Origin: Bradysia coprophila
Lineage: Eukaryota > Arthropoda > Insecta > Diptera > Sciaridae
Assembly: GCF_014529535.1 (NCBI RefSeq)
Contig: NW_023503941.1
Location: 3,284,942-3,348,941 of the forward strand
Length of the DNA stretch: 64,000 bases
Direction: 5' to 3'
Under the pieces are notes generated by a model. It was not told the DNA's origin. It ran no database searches and worked only from the letters and a program-made list of their open reading frames with translations. Shown in pieces: positions 12,585 through 24,739 of this stretch. Numbering within the stretch: position 1 is the first letter of the stretch; each line of letters begins with the position of its first letter. The translations under genes and the position numbers were made by a program.

Positions 12585-12732
12585 CAGAAACTCAGACACA
12601 GAGGATGTTAAATGATCATCATTCTATTTCTTGCGATTTATTTATTAATTTTTTTCCTAAAAACTAAGCTCGAATTTCAGTTAAGTGTGGCCGGTGGTCG
12701 ATATACGTGTGAATTTGCGGTAGCTGTTCGAA

Positions 12733-13641
12733 TTAGCATGAGCATTCGAGTCCAAGACTGCCCAATGAACCTTGAAGGGTGGCAAGAACTTCGTTCAAAG
12801 TAGCTTGAAGGCTGACAAGAGCGTCTTGTACGCTATCGATGATGTTATCAGCAAGGCAGTTGACTTCAGCGAGAAGATCGCTAACAACACCGGAAAGTTG
12901 ATCGAAAAGTCCGCCCAAGGCACAGCCGAGTGCGCTGTTTTGGAGCTGGGCCAATAAAGCAGCCAAAGTTTCGTCAACGATTTGGATGACCGATCGGAGG
13001 GCCAATTGGAGTTCAGCGAGTGCTTGGTCAACGGCAGCGCTGACTTGGCTGAGGAGTTCGGCAACGGCGGCTACAACTGTGGCAAGAAGGTCTTGTACGG
13101 CACAAAGGAGGTTGTTGAGGAGACCATCGAGTTGGGCAACGAGGTCATCGACAGCACCATTGACGTTGTCAAGGATTCCTCCAACAGCGGCAACAACATC
13201 GTTAAGAGTGGTTCCAACATTGCCAACGAGACCACCAACAACGTCGGTAAGTCCACCGCAACCACAGAGTGGAGTGAGTCCTTGGATTTGGGCAACGATT
13301 TGGTCCAAAGCGGCGGTGATAGCAGCAAGCAATTGTTGGACAACGGCAAGAACGTTTTCAACGACACCGTTAAGTTGGGCGAGTACTCCTTGTACGCTGG
13401 CAACGATTCCATTAAGAGTGCATGACAAATTGTTGACAATATCGGTAACTGAGGTGACGACATTGTTAACTGATCCTACAACACCTCCGAGTGTTTTGCC
13501 CAAGTTCAAGCCACCCAAAAGTGGGGTAGCACTGATGGTCTACAAAGAAACAATTTATCAAATTTTACCCATTTTTGTACGATGGAAATGTGAACTTACG
13601 CCAGCAACGGCAAGAACAGCCAAACAGACGATAAATTTCAT
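12733..13641 (-). CDS. Secreted acidic helix-repeat protein, copy A
   Basis: Exon 1 is 13641-13600 (14 codons, MKFIVCLAVLAVAG) and exon 2 is 13539-12733, with a 60-bp GTAAGT...TAG intron; product 282 aa. A hydrophobic signal peptide is followed by likely cleavage near SA-TP. The mature chain is a run of amphipathic, heptad-like segments (for example VLAQLNGVVENVLAVVQQLL) in two halves split by LTPLCGCGG. It has eight cysteines, 23 acidic but only two basic residues, and no Trp or Tyr. I do not recognise a named domain. The architecture (secreted, about 280 aa, one tiny intron in the leader, multicopy) recalls sciarid salivary secretory genes, but homology is untested. The TATA box is at 13707-13700 and a polyadenylation signal lies near 12646-12633. 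Confidence 0.85.
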
Positions 13642-13699
13642 GGTTAGAGCGGTTACAATTGACAAAGCAAACTGATGAACATCGAAGAGTGTCGCCCGC

Positions 13700-13707
13700 C
13701 TTATATA
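13700..13707 (-). promoter_or_regulatory. TATA box of copy A
   Basis: TATATAAG lies about 60 bp upstream of the ATG, with an initiator-like TCAGTT about 32 bp downstream of it. The same arrangement is kept in all seven copies. Confidence 0.8.
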
Positions 13708-14010
13708 CTACACACATCATCATCGTCGTCACCATCGCCTGATTAGCAAATCGAAAAGAAAATTAATTCGCCGATTGGCCAACTGAACAAACTGCGTCAT
13801 TTCGCTTGTTTTCTTCAAACTTTAATTTTACGCAGAAAAACTGCTTCATCTCTAACTTTACTTATTGGTTCAGGTAAACAAAATTAATTTTTGAGGGAAA
13901 TTTATTCGCCAGATGGTTTTCAGTGTTCACTTCTCGATTCTCGTATAGACGAAAATACTCAATTATTTATGAGCGGATGATGCTTACGAATGATTGACGC
14001 ATTTTCTTCG

Positions 14011-15418
14011 AGATGAATGAATACCGATTGATTTTCGCGTATGGCAGCAGCACCATCACAAGGGAAGGTCCATTGCAATTTCACGAATATATTTTCAGTA
14101 CTTCCGCAGCTAGAACGACCCTAACTCGGGAACGGTTCACTCAAATATGCCAGACTTGTGGCTCTTATTCCCTGCGTTAAAGACGTAATCGGACTGTGGT
14201 TACAATTTTGGGCATTTTTGTACCTGCTTAATGCCATGGCAGAAGCGCTTAATTTGACTGGTAGATACTATTTGCACCTGGGTGCAAATAGACATATCAC
14301 GACTATTTGCACCCATCTCCAACAAAATCTACGGAAATCATGTTTTTTGTGTGTAAATTATTAGAAAAAAGTTACAGTTTGAGCGTGAATAAGCGTGTGC
14401 TTATTGTTTGTAAAAAGTAACGAAGAAAGTAATACTTGACTAGCCACTTAATTAGAGACGCACCAATGGCACTGACACCACAAAAAATTATTCGAATCTA
14501 TTCAACAATAATAGAAGAATATCCATTGTATGTGCTGGCGTATAAAATGAAAATGAAGCCAATCAGTAAATCGAAAGCTTCCAGGTAGACTGACGCGAGA
14601 AGGCTGCAAAGTTGCTTTAAATAACCCGTCCTGCCTCTCATTCAAGTTTAGTCATTTCGTTAAAGGGAAAGTGCACACTGGAAGCTTCGTTACGCTTTTT
14701 AAAAGTGAAAAATCTTCTGGAATTTAGCCTTTTCGTTACGTTTTGTAAATATCGTTTGTTACTACAATATCGACCGATCCATTAGCGCCTGTAAAAGAGA
14801 GAAGAGAGTATTATCCTTATTCGTAGAAGAAAAATCCTAAATAATAGAGTATTAGTGTTCCCATTTGTTGAAGGAAAACATAAATTTTCTGCGCTTCAAA
14901 GAAGTATTTGCGTTTGTTTAAAGCCAGGCTTCAAGACCGACTTGATTTCTCAGTCAAACGGTAACGGTTTTCTTAAAATTTCCATAACAAAAGCGTTGGA
15001 CTTGGGTGCAAATAGTCACTTCATATTTGACTATTAGTCAATGAATAGGGACCCGAATTATGTAGTAGTCTCAATTTTTGCAAATGGAATGTCAGCGTGT
15101 ACACGCAATGTGTTAGGTCCGTTATTTGACCGCTCCCGCCTGGTTCATTTTACTGTGCCGTGATAATGAGGAAATGTAACGCTAAAAATTGTGGAAAATA
15201 GCTTTCTCAACAAGGACTTTCATTCCCAAATCATCAAATCAAACCTCGAAATGCACGATTTTTAGTTAATTTTTTTCAGCCACACACACCCATTCAGCTT
15301 AAATCGATCTAGACAAAAACTGAATATTTTTACAGCTCCACAACATGAGCAAAGCTTTTCGGAAAGCTCTTTGTTCAAATTCGAATATTCAAATTTGTGA
15401 AAAATATTGATCCAGGAG
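14011..15418. other. 1,408-bp palindrome spacer, orientation 1
   Basis: This is the divergent intergenic region between copies A and B. The same 1,408 bp occur inverted at 21698-23105 and 31592-32999. It contains four copies of CTATTTGCACC: 14268-14278 and 14281-14291 (together a near-perfect palindrome), 14303-14313, and 15005-15015. It also holds small frames (14158-14364 and 14855-15037) that lack any domain. It is more likely regulatory or passive DNA than coding. Confidence 0.85.
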
Positions 15419-15719
15419 CGAAGAAAATGCGTCAATCATTCGTAAGCATCATCCGCTCGAATAATTGAGTATTTTCGTCTATACGAGAATCGAGAAGTGA
15501 ACACTGAAAACCATCTGGCGAATAAATTTCCCTCAAAAATTAATTTTGTTTACCTGAACCAATAAGTAAAGTTAGAGATGAAGCAGTTTTTCTGCGTAAA
15601 ATTAAAGTTTGAAGAAAACAAGCGAAATGACGCAGTTTGTTCAGTTGGCCAATCGGCGAATTAATTTTCTTTTCGATTTGCTAATCAGGCGATGGTGACG
15701 ACGATGATGATGTGTGTAG

Positions 15720-15727
15720 TATATAAG
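15720..15727 (+). promoter_or_regulatory. TATA box of copy B
   Basis: TATATAAG is followed by the initiator-like TCAGTT at 15752-15757. The predicted leader before the ATG at 15787 is about 33 nt. Confidence 0.8.
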
Positions 15728-15786
15728 GCGGGCGACACTCTTCGATGTTCATCAGTTTGCTTTGTCAATTGTAACCGCTCGTAACC

Positions 15787-16695
15787 ATGAAATTTATCGT
15801 CTGTTTGGCTGTTCTTGCCGTTGCTGGCGTAAGTTCACATTTCCATCGTACAAAAATGGGTAAAATTTGATAAATTGTTTCTTTGTAGACCATCAGTGCT
15901 ACCCCACTTTTGGGTGGCTTGAACTTGGGCAAAACACTCGGAGGTGTTGTAGGATCAGTTAACAATGTCGTCACCTCAGTTACCGATATTGTCAACAATT
16001 TGTCATGCACTCTTAATGGAATCGTTGCCAGCGTACAAGGAGTACTCGCCCAACTTAACGGTGTCGTTGAAAACGTTCTTGCCGTTGTCCAACAATTGCT
16101 TGCTGCTATCACCGCCGCTTTGGACCAAATCGTTGCCCAAATCCAAGGACTCACTCCACTCTGTGGTTGCGGTGGACTTACCGACGTTGTTGGTGGTCTC
16201 GTTGGCAATGTTGGAACCACTCTTAACGATGTTGTTGCCGCTGTTGGAGGAATCCTTGACAACGTCAATGGTGCTGTCGATGACCTCGTTGCCCAACTCG
16301 ATGGTCTCCTCAACAACCTCCTTTGTGCCGTACAAGACCTTCTTGCCACAGTTGTAGCCGCCGTTGCCGAACTCCTCAGCCAAGTCAGCGCTGCCGTTGA
16401 CCAAGCACTCGCTGAACTCCAATTGGCCCTCCGATCGGTCATCCAAATCGTTGACGAAACTTTGGCTGCTTTATTGGCCCAGCTCCAAAACAGCGCACTC
16501 GGCTGTGCCTTGGGCGGACTTTTCGATCAACTTTCCGGTGTTGTTAGCGATCTTCTCGCTGAAGTCAACTGCCTTGCTGATAACATCATCGATAGCGTAC
16601 AAGACGCTCTTGTCAGCCTTCAAGCTACTTTGAACGAAGTTCTTGCCACCCTTCAAGGTTCATTGGGCAGTCTTGGACTCGAATGCTCATGCTAA
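15787..16695 (+). CDS. Secreted acidic helix-repeat protein, copy B
   Basis: Exons 15787-15828 and 15889-16695, intron 15829-15888 (60 bp, acceptor CTTTGTAG). The 282-aa product is identical in its exon-2 part to copies A, C, D, E and F. It is divergently arranged with A across the 1,408-bp spacer and tail-to-tail with C. The polyadenylation signal AATAAA is at 16782-16787. Its secretion is supported by the leader; the function is unknown. Confidence 0.85.
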
Positions 16696-17009
16696 TTCGA
16701 ACAGCTACCGTAAATTCACACGTATGTCGACCACCGGCCACACTTAACTGAAATTCGAGCTTAGTTTTTAGGAAAAAAATGAATAAATAAATCGCAAGAA
16801 ATAGAATGATGATCATTTAACATCCTCTGTGTCTGAGTTTCTGTGGGAATTTGTTTTGGCGCATAGCGAAGGAACATGTTCAAGCACCTCCGATTTACCC
16901 ATGAAGGTGCTGCTGGCAAGAAAGCTTTCTGGTTCGATTTAGAAAGGGTGAACCGCCAGAACTGTAGAAGTTTGAAAATTCTCGAGTACTGACACAGCTC
17001 TTAGGAATC

Positions 17010-20000
17010 TATTACTGTCGAACGGTCACAACTCTTGAGGAACTGTTTAGAATAATGCTTACCCTAGTACCCTACGTAAAATAAGGAGACACTCACCGTA
17101 GGCCAAAGATGTTCATTTCAATAAAATTTTGTTTGTTTTTCTCCTACGGTTTAATAGATAAATTAACATTGAAAACTCTTCGAACGTATGTTTGTCGGTA
17201 GCGCCAAGCTGGGCAATTGAACACAAAAATTGGCTAAAAACTTTAATCTAAGTAGGCGAATATTTGCATACCTTTTTTCTCAATGTAGCATTGCAAACAT
17301 ACCGCTAAGGCTGCTAATCGTGTTAGTAGCATCAGAATGCCACTCTATTCTGTTTGATGTGGTAAAAGTTCTACATTTGAATAATGCACTGAACACCTGC
17401 TGAATTGATTTTTTCTACTTTTATATTATGTTCGAAAGTATCAGGCAAAGTCCAGTGAGATCTTGACAGGGGACATGTGTTAAATCCAGATTTTTGTACC
17501 TAGCCAAGCACTCGTTTTCCAATGAATTCCATGCACAAACTCTGACATATATCCTTATTCTACAACTGAATTTAATTGATGTTGGTCAACCATAATTCCT
17601 TTCTAGTGAAAACACCTTGAAAATGATTTATGAAATGGAAATGTGATACATGTAACGTCGCAGAGATGTTCATTTACAAAAAAAAAAAGAAATCTTTTCA
17701 GGAATTCAATTCACGTATGGCAAAATTTGATTGGATCTTCCGTATAAACAATAAATTCCATTAAGTGAATATTTCGAATAATTTGTGGATAAAGTGTTGA
17801 AACTCAACCGGTGGTGGTGAGTTCATTTTGTGAGATTGTTGTACCTAAACATTTTGACAGTTAGAATAGGCAACAATAGAGAGGTTGCAGGTGATTTTAA
17901 ATGGGTGATTACAGTCCTGTTTGATCGCGGAATTGAAAGGTAAGACTTTGTATCGAATTGTCAAATTGGAATACAAAATTACGCATTAAGTGAAAATATC
18001 GATTTACGATCTCTTGTCCGTAATTTGGTGTGCTGTGTACCTTAAGGTGGTTCCGTACCTGTTCCACGAAAGCATACTTTAATTTGCTTGAGTTGACATG
18101 TAGGCCAGATTTGTAAAGACCTTCCCCACTTCCACTCCTTTTCCTGTGAAAAGTCAATTCGACTCAACGACCCGAAACTTCTCTTTCTTCGTTGAAAATT
18201 AAATGAAACCGAAACCGGGGATAAATCGTAGTTGCTTTCAAGTACCACTTGAGGCTGTCCATATTGTGCCACGTATTTGATATATCTTTCAGAAATTGCA
18301 TTGAAAGTCTCATCTTCCTGCCAAAGAATTTGGTTGATTAATGAACAACCATTGAGCACAATATTACAACCATCAAAAGCCGTTAAATTTATCTCATCAG
18401 AACCAACGTTTTTCCATGAAGTATCGAAAAGAGTTGAAGTACTTCCTTCGCGCATAAATTCAAATTCATCGAAAAGGGCTGACGGCTTTTGGGAGATGTC
18501 GAACTTAAACACATTTCGAATTTCATCGGCATCCATATCTCTTGTTATCAACATTAGCCGTTGAAAAAGCGGCTTAGGATCTATACTGACTATTTCATCA
18601 TCAAGAGGACTCTTCGAACTCGGTTTAATGGCGCTGTTAGATGATATGGAACAATATTGTCGAAATAATTTTTTCTCCGCTTTCAGATGATTTCTCAATG
18701 TTTACGTATACGGTGCCGCCAGCCTTCGTTCTGTCGCAAACCGGAGATGAAATAAAATTCTCAAACGAAGAACCCCCTTCAGCTAATGGTCATATTATAC
18801 CGCATCATGCTGTTTTGAAGCCCGAAAGTAAGACTACACCTGTCCGTCCGGCGTTCATGCAATATCAACCGATTTCCATCCTTAAGCGAATGTCTCAATG
18901 AAAGGACCAAATTGATCGAATTGATTCCGAAAGTAATATTCAATTTTCGTGAAGGAAAGATTGGAGTAATATCGGATATAAGAAAACCGTTTTTAATGAT
19001 TGAAATACAAGAAAGCGACAAAAAATATTTGATTTTCTTGTGGTGGGAGGACAAGTCATATTCCTAGATAAAAGTTTTCGAACATAAAAGTGTGGGTGTT
19101 GAAGTCAAATGCACTCCATTCAAATTAGCTGCTGTTTTGAATCATCATTTGTACGATGTGGAAATAACAGACCAGCAAACAGTTCAAAAGCTAAAACAAT
19201 CACTATACGTAGACAACAGTGTCACATCTGTAAATTCTTGGGAAGAATACGAAGCGTTCAAAGCGGATGGGCGTGCTGATTGGAAAGTTTTTGAAGATTT
19301 GTTTGGATAGTCATATTGACCTGAATTAAGATTTTAATATGTCGATAGTTATAAAAGAATCCACCGATGCCGCTATTGAAAAACTCTCAAAAATTCAGTC
19401 TAGAGATACGCTCAAGAGGCTATGGCAGCGCTGTAAAGATCCATCACTGAAAGATCCAACAATAACTAGCCTCAAATGCTCTCTAAATTGTCTAATGGTG
19501 ACAAGAAATTCTGGCGAATCGCCAAGGCCATCAGCGGAAAACATTCCAACAAAATTCTTCTTTCAAATGAGGATAAGGTGAAGTCGATTCATTCGCACAC
19601 CCTTTTTTATTAAGAGTTTTTTTTTCGAAAAAGGTGGCTTCATCGTTTGGTGTCTACGCCGAGAAAACTCAAAAGTTCAAAATATATCACAAAAAACACA
19701 AATTTTAGGAGTGTTGGGTTTTCTCGGAGTACACTATATCAATCTGGACAATTCCCGTGGCTATCGGAACCTTATATGCTTTGGCCACTTTCATAGGGGG
19801 TCGGAGTGTAGATTGCTATTAACGTGCAGCTGATCCAAGCTAAGACCAGAACAACTCTCATTCAGAAGGTTGCTACGACAAGACTAGAATTAATGGGATG
19901 TTTGACCGGAGTTCGTCTGGCAAAACCTATTTTATCATCATTTGAAGCATCAGTAAAACGGTTTTATTGGTCAGATTCAACCACAGCATTGGCTTGGATA

Positions 20001-20105
20001 AAACACAATGATGAATGAGGAACTTTTGTTGGTAACAGGGTCAAGGAAATCATCAATGAAACTACAGTTGGTTGCATGTACCTGACAAAGATAATCCAGC
20101 AGATT
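17010..20105. repeat. BEL/Pao-bearing spacer block, copy 1
   Basis: This about 3.1-kb block between B and C recurs in the same orientation between D and E (about 24740-27840) with small indels and a few substitutions. Its edges (16845-17010 and 20105-20270) are inverted copies of each other, so the tail-to-tail arms extend beyond the gene 3' ends. It contains a minus-strand ORF (18042-18698) and broken BEL/Pao pol on the plus strand. From 17010 to about 18040 I see no coding signal. Confidence 0.85.
18042..18698 (-). pseudogene. Fragment of an uncharacterised TE-associated protein (PIN-like fold suspected)
   Basis: A 218-codon frame with PKPLFQRLMLITRDMDADE, then KPSALFDEFEFMREG, then NIVLNGCSLINQILW and ISERYIKYVAQYGQPQVV. 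This order matches a group of arthropod and cnidarian proteins I recall, with 'LFxRL...ALFD...VIDGGxLLHRIxW...YVxYV'. The last block resembles the start of a PIN/FEN-type nuclease core. The frame ends within the block with no C-terminal half, so it is probably a truncated copy. The second spacer holds a frameshifted duplicate. Confidence 0.5.
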
Positions 20106-20115
20106 GTGACCGTTC
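18690..20115 (+). pseudogene. Broken BEL/Pao retrotransposon pol (RT and RNase H pieces), copy 1
   Basis: Scattered frames read as BEL/Pao pol in order: IPHHAVLKPESKTTPVRPAF (about 18790-18860), then IGVISDIRKPFLMIEI and FLWWEDK (about 18960-19060), then KCTPFKLAAVLNHHL and the catalytic SLYVDNSVTS (19092-19230), then RNase H AKTRTTLIQ, TRLELMGCLTG and FYWSDSTTALAWI (19824-20018), then WLHVPDKDNPADC (about 20068-20106). Stops and frame changes separate the blocks, and about 500 bp between RT and RNase H are unrelated. No gag, integrase or LTR was seen. It is dead. Confidence 0.85.
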
Positions 20116-20418
20116 GACAGTAACAGATTCTTAAGAGCTTAAGATTCCAAATGTCTGGCGGTTCGCCCTTTCTAAATCGAACCAGAAAACTTTGTTGCCA
20201 GCAGCACCTTCATGGGTAAATCGGAGGTGCTTGAACATGTTCCTTCGATATGCGCCAAAACAAATTCCCACAGAAACTCAGACACAGAGGATGTTAAATG
20301 ATCATCATTCTATTTCTTGCGATTTATTTATTCATTTTTTTCCTAAAAACTAAGCTCGAATTTCAGTTAAGTGTGGCCGGTGGTCGACATACGTGTGAAT
20401 TTACGGTAGCTGTTCGAA

Positions 20419-21327
20419 TTAGCATGAGCATTCGAGTCCAAGACTGCCCAATGAACCTTGAAGGGTGGCAAGAACTTCGTTCAAAGTAGCTTGAAGGCTG
20501 ACAAGAGCGTCTTGTACGCTATCGATGATGTTATCAGCAAGGCAGTTGACTTCAGCGAGAAGATCGCTAACAACACCGGAAAGTTGATCGAAAAGTCCGC
20601 CCAAGGCACAGCCGAGTGCGCTGTTTTGGAGCTGGGCCAATAAAGCAGCCAAAGTTTCGTCAACGATTTGGATGACCGATCGGAGGGCCAATTGGAGTTC
20701 AGCGAGTGCTTGGTCAACGGCAGCGCTGACTTGGCTGAGGAGTTCGGCAACGGCGGCTACAACTGTGGCAAGAAGGTCTTGTACGGCACAAAGGAGGTTG
20801 TTGAGGAGACCATCGAGTTGGGCAACGAGGTCATCGACAGCACCATTGACGTTGTCAAGGATTCCTCCAACAGCGGCAACAACATCGTTAAGAGTGGTTC
20901 CAACATTGCCAACGAGACCACCAACAACGTCGGTAAGTCCACCGCAACCACAGAGTGGAGTGAGTCCTTGGATTTGGGCAACGATTTGGTCCAAAGCGGC
21001 GGTGATAGCAGCAAGCAATTGTTGGACAACGGCAAGAACGTTTTCAACGACACCGTTAAGTTGGGCGAGTACTCCTTGTACGCTGGCAACGATTCCATTA
21101 AGAGTGCATGACAAATTGTTGACAATATCGGTAACTGAGGTGACGACATTGTTAACTGATCCTACAACACCTCCGAGTGTTTTGCCCAAGTTCAAGCCAC
21201 CCAAAAGTGGGGTAGCACTGATGGTCTACAAAGAAACAATTTATCAAATTTTACCCATTTTTGTACAATGGAAATGCGAACTTACGCCAGCAACGGCAAG
21301 AACAGCCAAACAGACGATAAATTTCAT
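20419..21327 (-). CDS. Secreted acidic helix-repeat protein, copy C
   Basis: Exon 1 21327-21286, exon 2 21225-20419, 60-bp intron. The protein matches copy A throughout. The intron combines the CTTTGTAG acceptor of A/B/E with the CCATTGTAC variant otherwise found only in D, so it is a sequence mosaic. TATA box at 21394-21387. Confidence 0.85.
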
Positions 21328-21386
21328 GGTTACGAGCGGTTACAATTGACAAAGCAAACTGATGAACATCGAAGAGTGTCGCCCGC

Positions 21387-21394
21387 CTTATATA
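21387..21394 (-). promoter_or_regulatory. TATA box of copy C
   Basis: TATATAAG, in the same position relative to the ATG as in the other copies. Confidence 0.78.
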
Positions 21395-21697
21395 CTACAC
21401 ACATCATCATCGTCGTCACCATCGCCTGATTAGCAAATCGAAAAGAAAATTAATTCGCCGATTGGCCAACTGAACAAACTGCGTCATTTCGCTTGTTTTC
21501 TTCAAACTTTAATTTTACGCAGAAAAACTGCTTCATCTCTAACTTTACTTATTGGTTCAGGTAAACAAAATTAATTTTTGAGGGAAATTTATTCGCCAGA
21601 TGGTTTTCAGTGTTCACTTCTCGATTCTCGTATAGACGAAAATACTCAATTATTTATGAGCGGATGATGCTTACGAATGATTGACGCATTTTCTTCG

Positions 21698-23105
21698 CTC
21701 CTGGATCAATATTTTTCACAAATTTGAATATTCGAATTTGAACAAAGAGCTTTCCGAAAAGCTTTGCTCATGTTGTGGAGCTGTAAAAATATTCAGTTTT
21801 TGTCTAGATCGATTTAAGCTGAATGGGTGTGTGTGGCTGAAAAAAATTAACTAAAAATCGTGCATTTCGAGGTATGATTTGATGATTTGGGAATGAAAGT
21901 CCTTGTTGAGAAAGCTATTTTCCACAATTTTTAGCGTTACATTTCCTCATTATCACGGCACAGTAAAATGAACCAGGCGGGAGCGGTCAAATAACGGACC
22001 TAACACATTGCGTGTACACGCTGACATTCCATTTGCAAAAATTGAGACTACTACATAATTCGGGTCCCTATTCATTGACTAATAGTCAAATATGAAGTGA
22101 CTATTTGCACCCAAGTCCAACGCTTTTGTTATGGAAATTTTAAGAAAACCGTTACCGTTTGACTGAGAAATCAAGTCGGTCTTGAAGCCTGGCTTTAAAC
22201 AAACGCAAATACTTCTTTGAAGCGCAGAAAATTTATGTTTTCCTTCAACAAATGGGAACACTAATACTCTATTATTTAGGATTTTTCTTCTACGAATAAG
22301 GATAATACTCTCTTCTCTCTTTTACAGGCGCTAATGGATCGGTCGATATTGTAGTAACAAACGATATTTACAAAACGTAACGAAAAGGCTAAATTCCAGA
22401 AGATTTTTCACTTTTAAAAAGCGTAACGAAGCTTCCAGTGTGCACTTTCCCTTTTACGAAATGACTAAACTTGAATGAGAGGCAGGACGGGTTATTTAAA
22501 GCAACTTTGCAGCCTTCTCGCGTCAGTCTACCTGGAAGCTTTCGATTTACTGATTGGCTTCATTTTCATTTTATACGCCAGCACATACAATGGATATTCT
22601 TCTATTATTGTTGAATAGATTCGAATAATTTTTTGTGGTGTCAGTGCCATTGGTGCGTCTCTAATTAAGTGGCTAGTCAAGTATTACTTTCTTCGTTACT
22701 TTTTACAAACAATAAGCACACGCTTATTCACGCTCAAACTGTAACTTTTTTCTAATAATTTACACACAAAAAACATGATTTCCGTAGATTATGTTGGAGA
22801 TGGGTGCAAATAGTCTTGATATGTCTATTTGCACCCAGGTGCAAATAGTATCTACCAGTCAAATCAAGCGCTTCTGCCATGGCATTAAGCAGGTACAAAA
22901 ATGCCCAAAATTGTAACCACAGTCCGATTACGTCTTTAACGCAGGGAATAAGAGCCACAAGTCTGGCATATTTGAGTGAACCGTTCCCGAGTTAGGGTCG
23001 TTCTAGCTGCGGAAGTACTGAAAATATATTCGTGAAATTGCAATGGACCTTCCCTTGTGATGGTGCTGCTGCCATACGCGAAAATCAATCGGTATTCATT
23101 CATCT
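21698..23105. other. 1,408-bp palindrome spacer, orientation 2
   Basis: The same sequence as 14011-15418 but inverted between its arms. For example, the frame at 14158-14364 (+) appears here at 22752-22958 (-). Confidence 0.88.
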
Positions 23106-23408
23106 CGAAGAAAATGCGTCAATCATTCGTAAGCATCATCCGCTCATAAATAATTGAGTATTTTCGTCTATACGAGAATCGAGAAGTGAACACTGAAAAC
23201 CATCTGGCGAATAAATTTCCCTCAAAAATTAATTTTGTTTACCTGAACCAATAAGTAAAGTTAGAGAGGAAGCAGTTTTTCTGCGTAAAATTAAAGTTTG
23301 AAGAAAACAAGCGAAATGACGCAGTTTGTTCAGTTGGCCAATCGGCGAATTAATTTTCTTTTCGATTTGCTAATCAGGCGATGGTGACGACGATGATGAT
23401 GTGTGTAG

Positions 23409-23416
23409 TATATAAG
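23409..23416 (+). promoter_or_regulatory. TATA box of copy D
   Basis: TATATAAG, 60 bp upstream of the ATG at 23476. Confidence 0.78.
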
Positions 23417-23475
23417 GCGGGCGACACTCTTCGATGTTCATCAGTTTGCTTTGTCAATTGTAACCGCTCGTAACC

Positions 23476-24384
23476 ATGAAATTTATCGTCTGTTTGGCTG
23501 TTCTTGCCGTTGCTGGCGTAAGTTCACATTTCCATTGTACAAAAATGGGTAAAATTTGATAAATTTTTTGTTTGCAGACCATCAGTGCTACCCCACTTTT
23601 GGGTGGCTTGAACTTGGGCAAAACACTCGGAGGTGTTGTAGGATCAGTTAACAATGTCGTCACCTCAGTTACCGATATTGTCAACAATTTGTCATGCACT
23701 CTTAATGGAATCGTTGCCAGCGTACAAGGAGTACTCGCCCAACTTAACGGTGTCGTTGAAAACGTTCTTGCCGTTGTCCAACAATTGCTTGCTGCTATCA
23801 CCGCCGCTTTGGACCAAATCGTTGCCCAAATCCAAGGACTCACTCCACTCTGTGGTTGCGGTGGACTTACCGACGTTGTTGGTGGTCTCGTTGGCAATGT
23901 TGGAACCACTCTTAACGATGTTGTTGCCGCTGTTGGAGGAATCCTTGACAACGTCAATGGTGCTGTCGATGACCTCGTTGCCCAACTCGATGGTCTCCTC
24001 AACAACCTCCTTTGTGCCGTACAAGACCTTCTTGCCACAGTTGTAGCCGCCGTTGCCGAACTCCTCAGCCAAGTCAGCGCTGCCGTTGACCAAGCACTCG
24101 CTGAACTCCAATTGGCCCTCCGATCGGTCATCCAAATCGTTGACGAAACTTTGGCTGCTTTATTGGCCCAGCTCCAAAACAGCGCACTCGGCTGTGCCTT
24201 GGGCGGACTTTTCGATCAACTTTCCGGTGTTGTTAGCGATCTTCTCGCTGAAGTCAACTGCCTTGCTGATAACATCATCGATAGCGTACAAGACGCTCTT
24301 GTCAGCCTTCAAGCTACTTTGAACGAAGTTCTTGCCACCCTTCAAGGTTCATTGGGCAGTCTTGGACTCGAATGCTCATGCTAA
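23476..24384 (+). CDS. Secreted acidic helix-repeat protein, copy D
   Basis: Exons 23476-23517 and 23578-24384; intron 23518-23577 ends TTTGCAG, as in F and G, unlike A, B, C and E. The 282-aa product is the same as in the other near-identical copies. It is divergent from C and tail-to-tail with E. Confidence 0.85.
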
Positions 24385-24739
24385 TTCGAACAGCTACCGT
24401 AAATTCACACGTATATCGACCACCGGCCACACTTAACTGAAATTCGAGCTTAGTTTTTAGGAAAAAAATGAATAAATAAATCGCAAGAAATAGAATGATG
24501 ATCATTTAACATCCTCTGTGTCTGAGTTTCTGTGGGAATTTGTTTTGGCGCATAGCGAAGGAACATGTTCAAGCACCTCCGATTTACCCATGAAGGTGCT
24601 GCTGGCAAGAAAGCTTTCTGGTTCGATTTAGAAAGGGTGAACCGCCAGACATTTGGAATCTTGCAGCTGCAGTGCAAAACTGTAGAAGTTTGAAAATTCT
24701 CGAGTACTGACACAGCTCTTAGGAATCTATTACTGTCGA

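Larger units (their letters stand above)
12585..16844. repeat. Palindrome 1 (copies A and B, 1,426-bp arms)
   Basis: Left arm 12585-14010 and right arm 15419-16844 are inverted copies of equal length and near identity, each carrying a whole gene with promoter and 3' end. The central spacer is 14011-15418. Differences are few, for example one base just upstream of the ATG of A, and TATA versus TATG in the 3' flank. Confidence 0.92.
20271..24534. repeat. Palindrome 2 (copies C and D)
   Basis: Left arm 20271-21697 and right arm 23106-24534 enclose the 1,408-bp spacer in the opposite orientation to palindrome 1. Arms are near identical. The inverted similarity continues outward into the edges of the BEL/Pao blocks. 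Confidence 0.9.

Noticed and set aside
12982-13675. Long antisense frames (147 and 229 codons) opposite copy A and repeated opposite every copy
   Set aside because: They are shadows of the biased codon use in exon 2: they run exactly opposite it, have low-complexity composition, and lack any signal or domain. The sense gene has signal peptide, intron and promoter.
14158-15037. Small ORFs (68 and 60 codons) in the palindrome spacer
   Set aside because: Conserved only because the whole spacer is duplicated; no domain, no good start context and no evidence of coding constraint.
15965-16633. Sense-strand alternative frames of 130 and 89 codons inside exon 2
   Set aside because: Out-of-frame overlaps of the main gene; composition (S, L, P) follows from the shifted repeat codons.
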